DNA of 16,206 nucleotides from Dunaliella salina (lineage: Eukaryota > Chlorophyta > Chlorophyceae > Chlamydomonadales > Dunaliellaceae), in NCBI GenBank assembly GCA_002284615.2, contig MU069760.1:143152-159357 (forward strand), given 5' to 3'. Positions 1 through 8,234 of this stretch are shown piece after piece. Position numbers and translations under genes: made by a program. The notes under the pieces were generated by a model. It ran no database searches and had not been told where the DNA came from. It saw only the letters and a program-made list of their open reading frames with translations. Each line of letters opens with the position of its first letter. Position 1 is the stretch's first letter.

Positions 1-91
<91 letters not shown>
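1..91. repeat. (GT)n microsatellite at left edge
   Basis: Uninterrupted GT dinucleotides run from base 1 to about 86, then pass into GCGCGCG. The tract is cut by the window edge, so its true length is unknown. The window ends in the same repeat, which fits an assembly contig bounded by microsatellites. Confidence 0.97.
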
Positions 92-92
<1 letters not shown>

Positions 93-125
93 TGCAAGGT
101 AAGCATGCTTGGGCCTGTCGAGCAG

Positions 126-740
126 TCAAGCCTTGCCCACTCCAGTGAGTATCACTGCTATTGAAGCACCGTTCTGTTCCTTACTGCCCTCCAAAAACCC
201 TTCTGAGCTTACCGCCCTTGAAGCAACCTTACACCCTTTCTTGCCCTTTAAAGCCCCTGTTTGTCCTTTCCGGCCCTTTTGAGACCCCTGCTGCCCTTTT
301 CTGCCGCTTTGAGACCCTTTCCTGCCCTTTCCTACCCTTTTAAGCCTTTTGGTGCCCTCGCCAGGCCATTTGCTGCCCTTGCCAGGGCACTTGATGCCCT
401 CCAAGAACCCTTCCGAACTTACTGCTCTTGACTTACTTCGGAAGCAACTTTAAGCCCTCAAGTGCTCTGTAAGACCACTACTCTCCTGTCCTGCCTCTGA
501 AGTCTCTTAATGTGCTCATGTATCTTGATGTTTCTTGTGAGGCCCCGATTGCCTTTACAAAGGCCCTCTCTTCCCTCCAAGGACCCTTCTGAGCTTACTG
601 CCCTGGAGCAACCTTCTGCCCATCCCTGCCATTGTTAGTCCCTTACTTTACTTTCCTGCCTTCTAAAGTCTCTTAATGTCCCTGTAAGGCCGTTGTTGCC
701 TTTGCAAGGGCCCCTTTCTGCCCCTCAAGGACCTTTAAGC
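126..740. repeat. Degenerate CCTT/TGCCC-rich tandem array
   Basis: The stretch is built of diverged copies of a pyrimidine-rich unit. A recognisable block (CCCTCCAA.AACCCTTCTGAGCTTAC, then CTTGAAGCAACCTT) recurs near 186, 394, 574 and, shortened, 720. A second block (GAAGTCTCTTAATGT) recurs near 503 and 665. The copies are about 150-210 bases apart. Between them lie shorter TGCCCTTT repeats, which make the minus strand read as Lys/Gly/Arg-rich low-complexity protein (126-404). I read that open frame as a by-product of the repeat rather than a gene. Confidence 0.75.
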
Positions 741-743
741 ATA

Positions 744-883
744 AGCCAGACAGCATTGCTGAGCAGCAGCAAGACAGCATTGTTGAGCGCCAGCCAGACA
801 ACATCACTGTGCTTTCAGTCAGGCTGCACATTGCTGAGCACTAGCCAAAAACATCACTGAGTACAAGCCAGACAGCATTACAA
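744..883. repeat. 24-26 bp tandem repeat, about six units
   Basis: Units beginning AGCCAGACAGCATTGCTGAGC start near 744, 768, 792, 817, 843 and 866, spaced 23-26 bases. The first three units are closest to each other and the last is cut short. It directly follows the CCTT-rich array and has no coding sense in any frame. Confidence 0.85.
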
Positions 884-1183
884 AATCTTGGGTGCAAAAT
901 CTCATATATACAAAAAGTTCAACCTCTGGTGTTCTGCATGCATACTTTTGCACTGGATGAAAATTAGTTGCAGTTTGAGTAGAATCGATGGAAACTAAAG
1001 GCTGCTTGGGGATGAATGTACTGTTCCCACACAAGCTGGCATGCAAACAAATGAAGATCATTGCCGCAAGCAAGGTCAAATTTGGGACAGTGGCAAGTGC
1101 TAGCCATATCACTGGGAGTTACTTACAGAAATGTCCATTGCACACTCCTCATATGTTTTGGTTTACCAAACACTTGTGTCCAG

Positions 1184-1266
1184 GTGCTTGATGCAGCGGG
1201 GGGCGTGGCCTTGCGCTCGGCGCTTCAGCTGCAGCTGGTGGCCAATCAGAGCCTAACACTTGGCAG
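1184..1266 (+). CDS. Candidate internal exon A of an unidentified gene
   Basis: This is a GC-rich 83-nt island in AT-richer surroundings. It sits between an acceptor (TTGTGTCCAG) and a donor (GGCAG|GTGGGT). The frame starting at the first base reads VLDAAGGVALRSALQ, continuing to VANQSLTLG, and ends with two bases of a split codon. That phase matches the candidate exon at 3121, and joining them creates an Arg codon followed by Trp. The segment looks helical and I do not recognise a family. A diverged homologue lies at 1797-1907. The composition contrast, splice sites and phase match support it; there is no known protein behind it. Confidence 0.4.
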
Positions 1267-1439
1267 GTGGGTCAACACAGTCGTACAGAAATCAACCCCT
1301 CCCGGACACCCAAAAAAATTTAGTTTTGCAACCACGCACCAACAACGCAGCCTTAACAAGTTATTTGACACTGTCATGCATGAGCATTACTGACCGCTTT
1401 TACCCTCTCGCGGTCCAAAGTGGTAATTTAACACAACCG

Positions 1440-1510
1440 CAGACTCTAAAATTGAATAACTAAATAAATGAATAAATAAATACATGATAAATACATGCAT
1501 ATATATAGGG
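1440..1510. repeat. A/T-rich AAATAAATG simple repeat
   Basis: Short AATAAATA/ACATGATAAATACATG repeats run into ATATATATA. Such a run can mark the 3' tail of an old retroelement inserted in plus orientation, but no body is recognisable upstream. Confidence 0.6.
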
Positions 1511-1796
1511 TTTAAAGCCTAAGCCCTGTATGTACATATTTATATTTTTATGTGCACGCAGTCATCATGCAAGGCAAGGCATGTTACTCATGCGTGGTGA
1601 TCTAGTTTTGCAAGGTATGTGCAGTGTGTTGTGTTTTCCTAAAGACTTGGCATGTGTTTGCAAGTGTGTTGTTGATAGAATGGCAAGTGTCTGCAAGTAG
1701 CACTGTTACGGCTTTCAGGTCTGTCCAATGTATGAAAAATATGATGGCGATGTTGTTGTGCTGGAGCATTTTCTTTTCCTTTTTTTTTCAATGGAG

Positions 1797-1907
1797 CATG
1801 TCATTATTTGGTGCTCTGGCTTACGCTGCAACTGTGGCAAAGCAGAGCCTCGCATTAGACGAGTGGGTGTACGCAAGATACAATATTTTTGCTGTTTGCG
1901 TTACAAG
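1797..1907 (+). pseudogene. Exon-like copy B, diverged duplicate of exon A
   Basis: A pyrimidine tract (1769-1789) leads to an AG at 1796. The following frame reads MSLFGALAYAATVAKQSLAL, then DEWVYAR. Exon A and its flank read VANQSLTLGRWV at the matching place, so the block VAxQSLxLxxWV is shared. The GTGGGT that forms the donor of A is also present here (1863-1868), but after GA rather than AG. A stronger donor, ACAAG|GTGAGG, lies at 1908. The start phase differs from that of A, so B cannot simply replace A. It may be an old duplicated exon that is decaying, or an alternative exon with a shifted boundary. Confidence 0.3.
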
Positions 1908-2465
1908 GTGAGGATTGTTGGTGAGCATTCTTGGCGCAGCAACGTCCATGAGATCTATACTGTGTGTGAGAAACAATGCTGGCACAGAAGAAGTCTGTCA
2001 GCATCTGCCATGATGGAGGTGCATGCCATGATCGAGATCCCTCGCAGTCTCCAAGCAGATTTCTGAGCGATCCTTGAGTGTTTGGTAGAGGCTGCTTGCA
2101 GTCTTGCATTCCCTGCTCCGTCCTTTTTCCAGGATGCTTGGATACCAAAACGGTTGTGGTCCTTTGTTTTGGGTCATGCTGACGTGGCACAACCTAGTGG
2201 CGTGCAGGAAGCCCCCTTCAACGTGAAGTGACCATCATGAAGGTCAGCGTATTCACATGTGCAGAGGCAGCCAAGGGTGTCCTAGGTGGAGGCCAACTTG
2301 CCGGCATAGACTTCTGTGTTTCTTTTCCTTATGGTCTGAAGTGGTGGAGCTCATTCTCAGTTTCAGCACAGACCTGACTATTGGGTCTTTCCTCAAAGTA
2401 CGCTGGCTGTGCCCAGCGCAGACTTTCTTTCAAGTGCAGGGCACAAGAGTCTCGTGGGAGCAATG
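1908..2465. other. No recognised feature
   Basis: Open frames overlap here on both strands (for example minus 1855-2190), but none has coding-like composition, a recognisable motif or convincing splice sites. I take it as intron or intergenic DNA. Confidence 0.5.
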
Positions 2466-2648
2466 CAAAGAAAAGAAAGAAAAGAAAGGTCTACGCAAGC
2501 CAGAGGCCGCGCGCATTAAGGTCTTCTAACTGGAAACCTAGAGGCCTCACCAGAAGGCCCTCAAAACCTACGCTAGACACAGCTAGCCCAGGAGATAGCC
2601 TGAAACAGAGCTAATGGGGATCGGGGGGGAGGGGGGGGGGGGGGGGGG
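2466..2648 (-). mobile_element. LINE 3' end fragment, 3'-UTR class 2
   Basis: Read on the minus strand, this starts in a C-run, then GATCCCCATTAG. This matches the protein end PDPH-stop of the LINE at 10914. A 3' UTR follows with the landmarks CTAGCTGTGTCTAG, GAGGGCCTTCTGGTGAGGCCTC, GCGCGGCCTCTGGCTTGCGTAGA and a CTTTTCTTT tail. The same UTR occurs at 8768, 12081 and in parts at 7351 and 7828. The codons for Asn-Pro-Pro are replaced by a homopolymer: 18 G on the plus strand at 2631-2648, after a shorter G7 run. This looks like slippage of the CCCCCC already present there in other copies. Confidence 0.85.
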
Positions 2649-2682
2649 AGCGATGCAGTCCAGTGAATCCGTGCATGGTTCC

Positions 2683-2760
2683 TCCCCTCTCCTTCTTTTT
2701 CCTTCCCCTCTCTTCCTTTCTTCCTAGCACAGCGTGTGGCACATTTTGCAAAGTGTGCAG
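2683..2760 (+). other. Strong pyrimidine tract and acceptor with possible 33-nt microexon
   Basis: About 44 bases of nearly pure C/T end in TTCTTCCTAG at 2727, one of the best 3' splice sites in the window. The next 33 bases (2728-2760, HSVWHILQSVQ) end at GTGCAG|GTGTGC, a usable donor. Whether an exon exists cannot be decided by eye, because the downstream GTGTGCAGGT repeats provide several alternative donors. Confidence 0.25.
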
Positions 2761-3051
2761 GTGTGCAGGTGTGCGGCGATGCATGCAGGTGCAAGTGTTC
2801 TGTGTGAACAAGAAGGAAACCAGCAGCTACGGACGCTGGGCTGGTAGGCACCAACGTTTGCCAGGCAATGCTAGCACGCTAGAAAAGAAGAGGTGAAACT
2901 CAAAATGGTCAGCTGGAGTATGCAGTTGTCTGTTGCTGTACAGATGGCACGGATCGGCGTGCCAGGAATCCTAGCTTGCGTGCTGTTCCTGCACAGTGGT
3001 ATGCCTGGCCAATGAGGAAAGTTGTGCGAGCTGTCCTTATGCGTGCTCTGG
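2761..3051. other. No recognised feature
   Basis: Short GTGCAGGT repeats occupy the left end. The rest carries no motif, repeat family or coding-like frame that I can support. Confidence 0.5.
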
Positions 3052-3117
3052 CACCTCATGGATCTGAATGCCGCACCTCATGAATCTAAATGCTGCAACT
3101 CATGCATTCCAATGCCG
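3052..3117. repeat. Three 22-bp tandem units abutting an acceptor
   Basis: Units start at 3052, 3074 and 3096, each of the form CACCTCATG.ATCT.AATGC.G. The last unit runs directly into CAG|GTGGGAG, the proposed acceptor of the exon at 3121. Each unit carries an AATGC(C/T)GCA core, so the acceptor context has been triplicated, but only the last copy has the AG. Confidence 0.85.
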
Positions 3118-3120
3118 CAG

Positions 3121-3193
3121 GTGGGAGCGCGCCAATTCCCTATTGACAGAGTCCCTGCACCTGCTGGCCCACAATGACCTCATCAACTTCCAG
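3121..3193 (+). CDS. Candidate internal exon C of the same unidentified gene
   Basis: This 73-nt segment lies between ATGCCGCAG and a consensus donor, TTCCAG|GTACGC. One leading base completes a codon, then it reads WERANSLLTESLHLLAHND, then LINFQ, ending in phase 0. The leading base fits the two trailing bases of the exon at 1184-1266. Codons are biased to G/C in the third position, unlike the flanks. The sequence looks like an amphipathic helix with many Leu. I cannot assign a family. The reading frame also stays open past the donor to 3394, so unspliced reading is an alternative, though the composition drops after the donor. Confidence 0.45.
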
Positions 3194-3461
3194 GTACGCC
3201 ACAGGGAGAGGTTTGCCGACAGGTGTGCCCTGAGGAAAAAGTATGCCTGTGCAGAAGGAGCTCATTCCTTTGGCGTGCCAAAGCGTGCTGTGCTAATATT
3301 CTTAGGATTTATAATTTTGGATGCTTGCATTGGGACATGGGCTGCAAGTACAGTGGAACTGTGCACCAGACCTCTGCTTGAATTCAGAGCTTGAGGTCGC
3401 TGACATTGACAACATGTTTGCAGCATTTCTTGCACTTGGCTCTCACAAATGAATTACATGT

Positions 3462-3625
3462 AGAGCATTCCTTCTAGTCACCCTCCAGATCCCCATGAGC
3501 CTGGCCTGACCCAAATTTTGTGATGAAGGGGACTCACAGCTCTTTATGAGCCAATGCGCCTCCTTAATTGATGTATGGAGAGTTTCTCTGCCTGCGTAGT
3601 TTTTTCATTTCTTTTCTTTCTAGCA
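3462..3625 (+). mobile_element. LINE 3' end fragment, 3'-UTR class 1
   Basis: The segment begins with TTCTAGTCACCCTCCAGATCC, matching the coding end (Ser-Asn-Pro-Pro-Asp-Pro) of the minus-strand LINE at 10914. It continues with the same 3' UTR: a GAGCCAATG..TCTCCTT block, CCTTAATTGATGTA, GGAGAGTTTCTCTGCCTGCG and a T/C-rich tail. It is in the opposite orientation to that copy and is cut off at its 5' side after only a few codons, as expected for a 5'-truncated LINE insertion. Confidence 0.88.
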
Positions 3626-4153
3626 TTCCTCATGTTGCCCAAGGATGGACATGCTTGTGCCTAGCAATTCTTTGTTGGGTGCCCATACTTTGTGATGCAT
3701 TTGCCCAAATTTAGTGATGCAAGCCCACGCTCAGTGATGCATGCCTCTTTGCCTCTTTGCCTCTTTGGTGGGTGACCTCTCCTCCTTTGTGAGCAGGCAT
3801 ACATTACAGCTAAGGCTTGTGGTTTTCTTTCTTGGTTGTCGATGGGATGGGATTTAATGGGACTGAGCGATTGGCTTCCTGCAAGGTCTTTTCCACCTTG
3901 TTCCACCTTATTTTTGCGTGTTCATTGCATGGATTTCTGGGGAACAGGAGGACTTCCTGCATTGCACCCAAGGGTTTCTGCTGCCTTGGATCCAACCCAT
4001 GGATTTTGAAGTGTTGTTTGCCCTCCCTCCCACTTTGCACCTGTGCCTTGCACGCAAAACTCAAAGACAAACATCAGTGCTTTGCTGGGTTAATGTCAGC
4101 AATCACGTGATGGAGGGCTGCCAAAAAAATGGTCTTGAGTTTGCTGTTTTTAG
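3626..4153. other. No recognised feature
   Basis: A triple GCCTCTTT run lies near 3745-3765. Otherwise there is no repeat family, and the overlapping open frames on both strands have no coding-like bias. Probably intron or intergenic. Confidence 0.5.
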
Positions 4154-4237
4154 AAAAGTTTTGCAAGCTCCTACACGCCGGAGACATAGCATAATCCTGG
4201 ATGTACAAGGTTTATCTGTTTATCCTGGTGGCACAAG
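4154..4237 (+). CDS. Possible exon, 84 nt, unidentified
   Basis: TTTGCTGTTTTTAG precedes and ACAAG|GTAGGA follows, both respectable splice sites. The frame reads KVLQAPTRRRHSIILDV, then QGLSVYPGGT, with one base at the start and two at the end belonging to split codons. The 84-nt length keeps frame when skipped. Its entry phase does not fit the phase-0 end of the exon at 3121-3193, so it cannot directly follow it. No family is recognised. Confidence 0.2.
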
Positions 4238-4864
4238 GTAGGAGGCATCAGTCAAAATACCTGACCGCTAGGCTTGTATATGAAAGCCAGACTCAAGGTC
4301 AGGTCAGCCAAGCTATGTGTGAAAACGAGGAATTTATGCCCCGCTGCAAACTGAGTATGTAGAGTGGTTGAGGGTGACTTATTTGGTACATCTGCATCAA
4401 AAAAGTGAGGGCGGGGCTCCAGAATGGAGCCAGGGGCATTTAAGGTCATTTTTGACCATTTCCAAGTGAATGGGTGCCAAAACGCCTGCTCTGGCCCAAA
4501 ATTTGCCCATGTTTTGGCTCTCAGGTAGGTTTTTGGTCAAGCCCAATCGATCAGAGTCAAAAGTTTATAAGAAGGGGGGGGCAAAGTTTGGTCCAAAGCA
4601 CTTGGAGCATGGTCACTTTGCACATTTGCTAGGCAAAAATGGTAAACAGGGAAAGCGGGCAAGCACTGTGTTTGGCCACAACCGGATTATGGGGACTTGT
4701 TCAGCGTGCTTCCTAGGCATGCCCTGCCAGGTCTGGGGGCCCAGGTGTGCAGGGGATTGCTCCTGGCAAGCAGTGACAGCTGGGTGTTTGACAAAAACAT
4801 AAGGCTCTGGTCAGCCCGCCTGAGCGCCTGCTGACTTGCTGGATTCATGCATTTGCACCTTAAG
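4238..4864. other. No gene seen; GCCAAAA-rich stretch
   Basis: The motif GCCAAAA/GGCCCAAAAT and its complement recur loosely. A perfect 6-bp stem (GGCTCC...GGAGCC, 5-nt loop) sits at 4415-4431, and a G8 run lies near 4575. The open frame at 4470-4802 has no recognisable protein character. This could be an unclassified repeat, but no second copy is clear in the window. Confidence 0.4.
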
Positions 4865-4925
4865 AAGAAACTGGAACGTTTAGACTTGCGTGTGATGCTC
4901 TGTGGGATCCTGAAGGCTCGTCAAG
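4865..4925 (+). CDS. Candidate exon D, unidentified
   Basis: Lying between TTGCACCTTAAG and GTCAAG|GTGACT, this 61-nt segment reads KKLERLDLRVMLCGILKARQ plus one base. It pairs with the segment starting at 5004: the 78-nt gap begins with GT, ends TTTATTATTTTTTCGTCCCAG, and the trailing G plus leading GA make a Gly codon. A short intron with such a pyrimidine tract is the best evidence. The phase also matches the end of the exon at 3121-3193 (phase 0), so both could belong to one plus-strand gene, but other exons may intervene. Confidence 0.35.
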
Positions 4926-5003
4926 GTGACTGGCTCTTCAAATTGGAAAGCCCAGTGCGCATTATAAACGTTCAAATTTTCTTTTATTATTTTTTCGTCC
5001 CAG

Positions 5004-5053
5004 GAAAAGTGTTGCGACCCCGAATGGTGCAGTGGTTGCTCTGCGATGTTAAA
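5004..5053 (+). CDS. Candidate exon E, downstream of the 78-nt intron; 3' boundary unclear
   Basis: The start is set by the strong acceptor TTTTTTCGTCCCAG. The frame that continues exon D reads GKVLRPRMVQWLLCDV. No clear donor ends it. The frame stays open to a stop at 5141, with composition becoming Pro-rich (SQPPKPPRM). It could be the last exon of the gene or be cut by a weak donor inside. I give only the first, best-supported part. Confidence 0.3.
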
Positions 5054-5059
5054 TCACCA

Positions 5060-5429
5060 TTCCCCGTGCCAAAATGGGAGTCCGCGGAGCGAATCTCTGG
5101 ACCTCCGTCCCAGCCCCCCAAACCACCCAGAATGTGTTCCTGATGAAGTGCCCGGCCATCGCTGCTGGTCAGTCAAGCCGGGGGACGACTTCCTGAGGAC
5201 CCCATTCTGGGAATGGATTTTGCCTGATTTCTGGCCCCCCACCCTGGGCCACCCTTCGGCACAAACTATGTATGCGGAGTTTTTTAAAAAGGTCAAGTTA
5301 AAGGTTCTGCATACTCAGAATTAGCTGGCTGCAGGGGGGCACTAACTCAAACCTACTTGGCTGACCTGAGTCAAAGCTGACGCTCATGCTTAAGTGTATG
5401 CATGCCTGCAGTACACCGGTTGCCGCGAG
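5060..5429. other. No recognised feature
   Basis: GC-rich at the left (Pro-rich reading on the plus strand, see exon E), then AT-richer. No repeat or RNA gene is seen. Confidence 0.45.
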
Positions 5430-5653
5430 CTTGTGCGCTCACGCCCCCACTCACGCAACTTGAGCCGGATCCACATGGCCACCAACGCTTGCTGAGCTGC
5501 CTGATCTCCGGGAAAGGGTGGGTTGTGGAACCTGGTGTGCGCTCACGTTCCCACTCACGCAACTTGAGCCGGATCCACATGGCCACCAACGCTTGCTGAG
5601 CTGTCTGGCCTCCAGGAAAAGGTGGGATGTGGAGCCTGGTGTGAGAGTGCACC
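5430..5653. repeat. 104-bp tandem duplication, a little over two units
   Basis: The block ACTCACGCAACTTGAGCCGG, then ATCCACATGGCCACCAACGCTTGCTGAGCTG, occurs at 5449 and again at 5553 with almost no change. A third partial unit (GGATGTGGAGCCTGGTGTG) is more diverged. The period is not a multiple of three, so the frame changes between units, which argues against a coding repeat despite the long open frames on both strands. Confidence 0.93.
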
Positions 5654-5980
5654 TAACCACATGCCATGCTGTGAGGCTGCTAAGAGAGGCAGCAGTTTGA
5701 TACAAGAGCCCACTGGTAGGTGAGGACGGTGGCCACCTGCGGGGCAGAGCTGCATCATCACATGGCTCCAAAGTGTGCGCCAAGCCTCAGACGTTGAGGT
5801 CTGCTCTGTGGCACAGGCAGTCTTAAGTCTGCAGGCCCACAATGGTGGCTCAAAGCTGGATTTTGCCGCTTGTTGGAGCATTGCTGACTGGGGCTCTTGA
5901 GCAAGAGAGACTTGTAGTGGCAGATGAGTTGGGATGGGTAGCCGACTTGCCTAGCCTCGCTTAGGCCTGGAGCAGGGAAA
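5654..5980. other. No recognised feature
   Basis: Unique-looking sequence between two tandem arrays. The minus-strand open frame that covers it (5758-6219) owes much of its length to the adjacent 42-bp repeat. Confidence 0.45.
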
Positions 5981-6219
5981 GGCTCGCACATAGTGGCAAA
6001 GAGTGGCTCTTTAGGAAGGGATGGCTTACACATAGTGGCAAAGAGTGGCTCTTTAGCAGGAGAAGGCTCACTCGTAGTGGCAAAGAATGGCTCTCTAGGA
6101 AGAGAAGGCTCACACGTAGTGGCAAAGAATGGCTCTTTAAAAAGGGAAGGCTCACACATAGTGGCAAAGAGTGGCTTTTTAGCAGGAGAAGGCTTGCGAG
6201 TAGTGGCAAAGAGTGCCAC
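5981..6219. repeat. 42-bp minisatellite, six units
   Basis: Units start at 5981, 6023, 6065, 6107, 6149 and 6191, exactly 42 bases apart. The core is TAGTGGCAAAGAGTGGCTCT, followed by a variable TTAGGAAGGGA/TTAGCAGGAGA part. As 42 is 14 codons, every frame repeats. The minus strand reads LFATxCEPSLxKEP units within a 153-codon open frame (5758-6219), and the plus strand reads AKSGSLxxEGSHVV. Unit differences are point changes with no indels, so frame is kept. Whether either strand is translated cannot be told. Confidence 0.95.
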
Positions 6220-6349
6220 CCAATTTTTCTGGAGCCTTGCTTGCTCATTGAATTTTCAATGACTCCATAAGGATCCATGGAAGACACAAAGATATATTGT
6301 CTGGCGAGTCCAGGCCCAACAAGTACTGGAAGATTAGCCGATGTGAGAA

Positions 6350-6559
6350 GAAAGGGCACAAGTCGTTGCCCAGATGACGCTCGATAGTTTTGCTTTCAGG
6401 AACTATTACATTACATCCTTGGTAGCCCAAGTAGTTGAGGATTAGGAAGAAGCGCTTGGGCATGCAGCAGTATGTTGACAATTGGATGAAGATGCACTTG
6501 ATGAAGAAATGAAGCAGCAGAAGAATAAGGTAAGGCGCTGTGGTAGTGCACGAGTGTAA
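6350..6559 (+). pseudogene. Decayed coding segment, unidentified
   Basis: One plus-strand frame reads QMTLDSFAFRNYYITSLVAQ, then VVED, stop, EEALGHAAVC, stop, QLDEDALDEEMKQQKNK, then VRRCGSARV and a stop. The acidic run followed by Lys/Arg-rich sequence, and consistent protein-like character across two in-frame stops (one TAG, one TGA), suggest an old coding region. A donor-like AATAAG|GTAAGG lies at the end of the acidic part. I do not recognise the protein. The alternative is chance, in which case the antisense frame (6245-6775) would be equally meaningless. Confidence 0.25.
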
Positions 6560-7350
6560 ACAAGAGCTGCTGCGTATTTTCTGTGAATGCTCTTCATGAT
6601 GTACACCAATTGACCTGCACTTCAGGTTAAAGATATCTAGGTTGTAGATTGAGACTTGCTGAGCACCTAGCACCACACTCAAATGACCAAGGATCATGCA
6701 AAAGGTGCTGATTTGTGTTTTTGCCGGGGCGGAGAGGGACAATGCCATAGGGGCCAGATTGCAGCTTATTTTCAAGGAGAAAAATGCAAGTGCTGATGAA
6801 GTTATCCTCGGTGCAGTGCCCTCAATGGGTCTCCCGCTAGCTTGCTGGTTCAGATACCTTTCCTTGATGCATGCGGCCTTTCAATTGCACAGACTTTGCT
6901 GTTCTGTTCAGCGCAGTGCCCTTGGTGAGGGAATAGAAGGGATGGAAGAACTTGAATCAACTTTATTGAACCCAGTCCATCTAAAAGAAAGCAATCCTTA
7001 TTCATTTTTCCAGATCCTTTTTTGATCATATGGAGCCTCCTGGAAGATGCAGGTTACAATATTGTGAAACATCTCTTATCAAGGATCTAACCGGTTGTGG
7101 GCCCTAAACCACACTGGTCTGGGCCCTTTTTACATGATGCATGACGATACAATGGGGGAATAACCTTCACCAGGTAGTTTGGCTGCTGGGCCCCGGTTAT
7201 GGGAAAATCCACAAGATTGGGGGAAAAACAGCAAGTCTCATTCTCTGGATTTTGAAATTAAAAACACAGACGCCCTCAGAACTCGCTCAATAATAATAAT
7301 AGGTAGAGTCTGTCTCATCCAAGAAAAAAAAGATGTGCAAGCTTCCCTCT
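6560..7350. other. No recognised feature
   Basis: A plus-strand open frame at 6696-7025 (FKEKNASADEVILGAVPSMG in part) has mildly coding-like content, but no splice sites or motif I can defend. The rest is unremarkable, apart from a CCCTCTCAGAGAGGG palindrome at about 7345. Confidence 0.4.
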
Positions 7351-7462
7351 CAGAGAGGGCAAGGGACTTTGGTGAGGCCCCTGCTAGCTTGCTAGTCAGG
7401 GAACCTTTCCTCAATGAGCGCAGCCTAGGGCTTGTGTAGACTTTCTTTTCTTTTTCTCGTCA
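7351..7462 (+). mobile_element. LINE 3'-UTR fragment, class 2
   Basis: The landmarks GGTGAGGCCCCTGCTAGCTTGCTAG, a CAGGGAACCTTTCCTCAATGAGCGCAG segment and TTGTGTAGACTTTCTTTTC correspond in order to the minus-strand copies at 8768-8960 and 2466-2648. No coding end is left on its 5' side, so this is a very short 5'-truncated insertion or a remnant. Confidence 0.75.
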
Positions 7463-7518
7463 AGGGATTGTAGGAGCATAAGAAAGATGTGTGCTTTTCG
7501 CCTTGTAGGCCTCCTTGA

Positions 7519-7626
<108 letters not shown>

Positions 7627-7827
7627 TGATGAGATGCATCTCACTGCCAAAGTGATGTCGGGACTCTCAGTCTGTGGGCACGCAACCATTTCTCTGCACA
7701 AGCCTGCTTAATTCAAGGTGGTGATACCTCAGACCAAATTCTTTTCTTTTCTTGTAGCAATAAGTAAGGGTTTGTCACAACAGAAGTTTAAACAGCCAAA
7801 GGTCGCACTCATGTATGCTTTGCCATC

Positions 7828-7930
7828 TGGCAAGCTAGCAGGGGCCCACCAACAGCCATCAAAGCTGAACTAGACACAGTTAGCCTAGATGAGAGACGAC
7901 CACAGAGCAAATGGAGATCTGGTTTGCCAT
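7828..7930 (-). mobile_element. LINE 3'-UTR fragment, class 2, degraded
   Basis: The plus strand shows CAAGCTAGCAGGGGCCC, then CTAGACACAGTTAGCCTAGATGAGAGACGACCACAGAGCAAATGGAGATCTGG, in the same order as the copies at 8840-8955 and 12150-12215. The coding end has lost the run of C codons (GAGATCTGGTTTGCC in place of GATCTGGGGGGTTG). It is more diverged than its siblings. Confidence 0.65.
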
Positions 7931-8005
7931 GAGCAATAGACGCGGGCTTCAGAGGAAGCAACCCAAAGATGAAACTGCCTAATGTGTCTGTGTGTTCGGC
8001 TACAG

Positions 8006-8050
8006 CTTACAGGTTACAGATAAGAAGGCTTCCAGTCAAAACGACTGGCT
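8006..8050 (-). mobile_element. Possible retroelement 3' terminus, TGTAACC type
   Basis: On the minus strand this reads TCGTTTTGACTGGAAGCCTTC, then TTATCTGTAACCTGTAA. The exact 15-base word TCGTTTTGACTGGAA followed by TGTAACC-like repeats also occurs at 12266-12315 on the plus strand. Two copies in opposite orientation with matching order suggest a dispersed element end. Confidence 0.5.
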
Positions 8051-8234
8051 ACTAGCCTGTCCATAATAGGAAAGGAGCTCGAAAGGAAAAGAAAACAATT
8101 TGTTGTTTTGATTCGTGAAAGTGAACATATGAAAGGACTGAACAAGGTGAGAAGAAGAGGGTCAGGAGCCACCTGGAAAGAGGCGTTGGAAGGAGAAAAA
8201 AGAGGGCCAGAAAACAGAGAGGTGTACTTTATCC

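Noticed and set aside
126..404. Minus-strand Lys/Gly/Arg-rich open frame
   Set aside because: It is the translation of the degenerate CCTT tandem array; the low-complexity pattern follows the repeat and there is no other evidence of a gene.
744..883. CRISPR-like array
   Set aside because: Units are contiguous and degenerate with no unique spacers, in a eukaryotic context; it is a minisatellite.
5371..5881. Overlapping open frames around the 104-bp repeat
   Set aside because: The repeat period is not a multiple of three and the frames on both strands simply read through it; no motif is present.
6245..6775. Minus-strand 176-codon open frame
   Set aside because: Its start is not a convincing ATG, composition is Leu/Ile/Cys-rich without motifs, and the plus strand over part of it looks more like decayed coding sequence.
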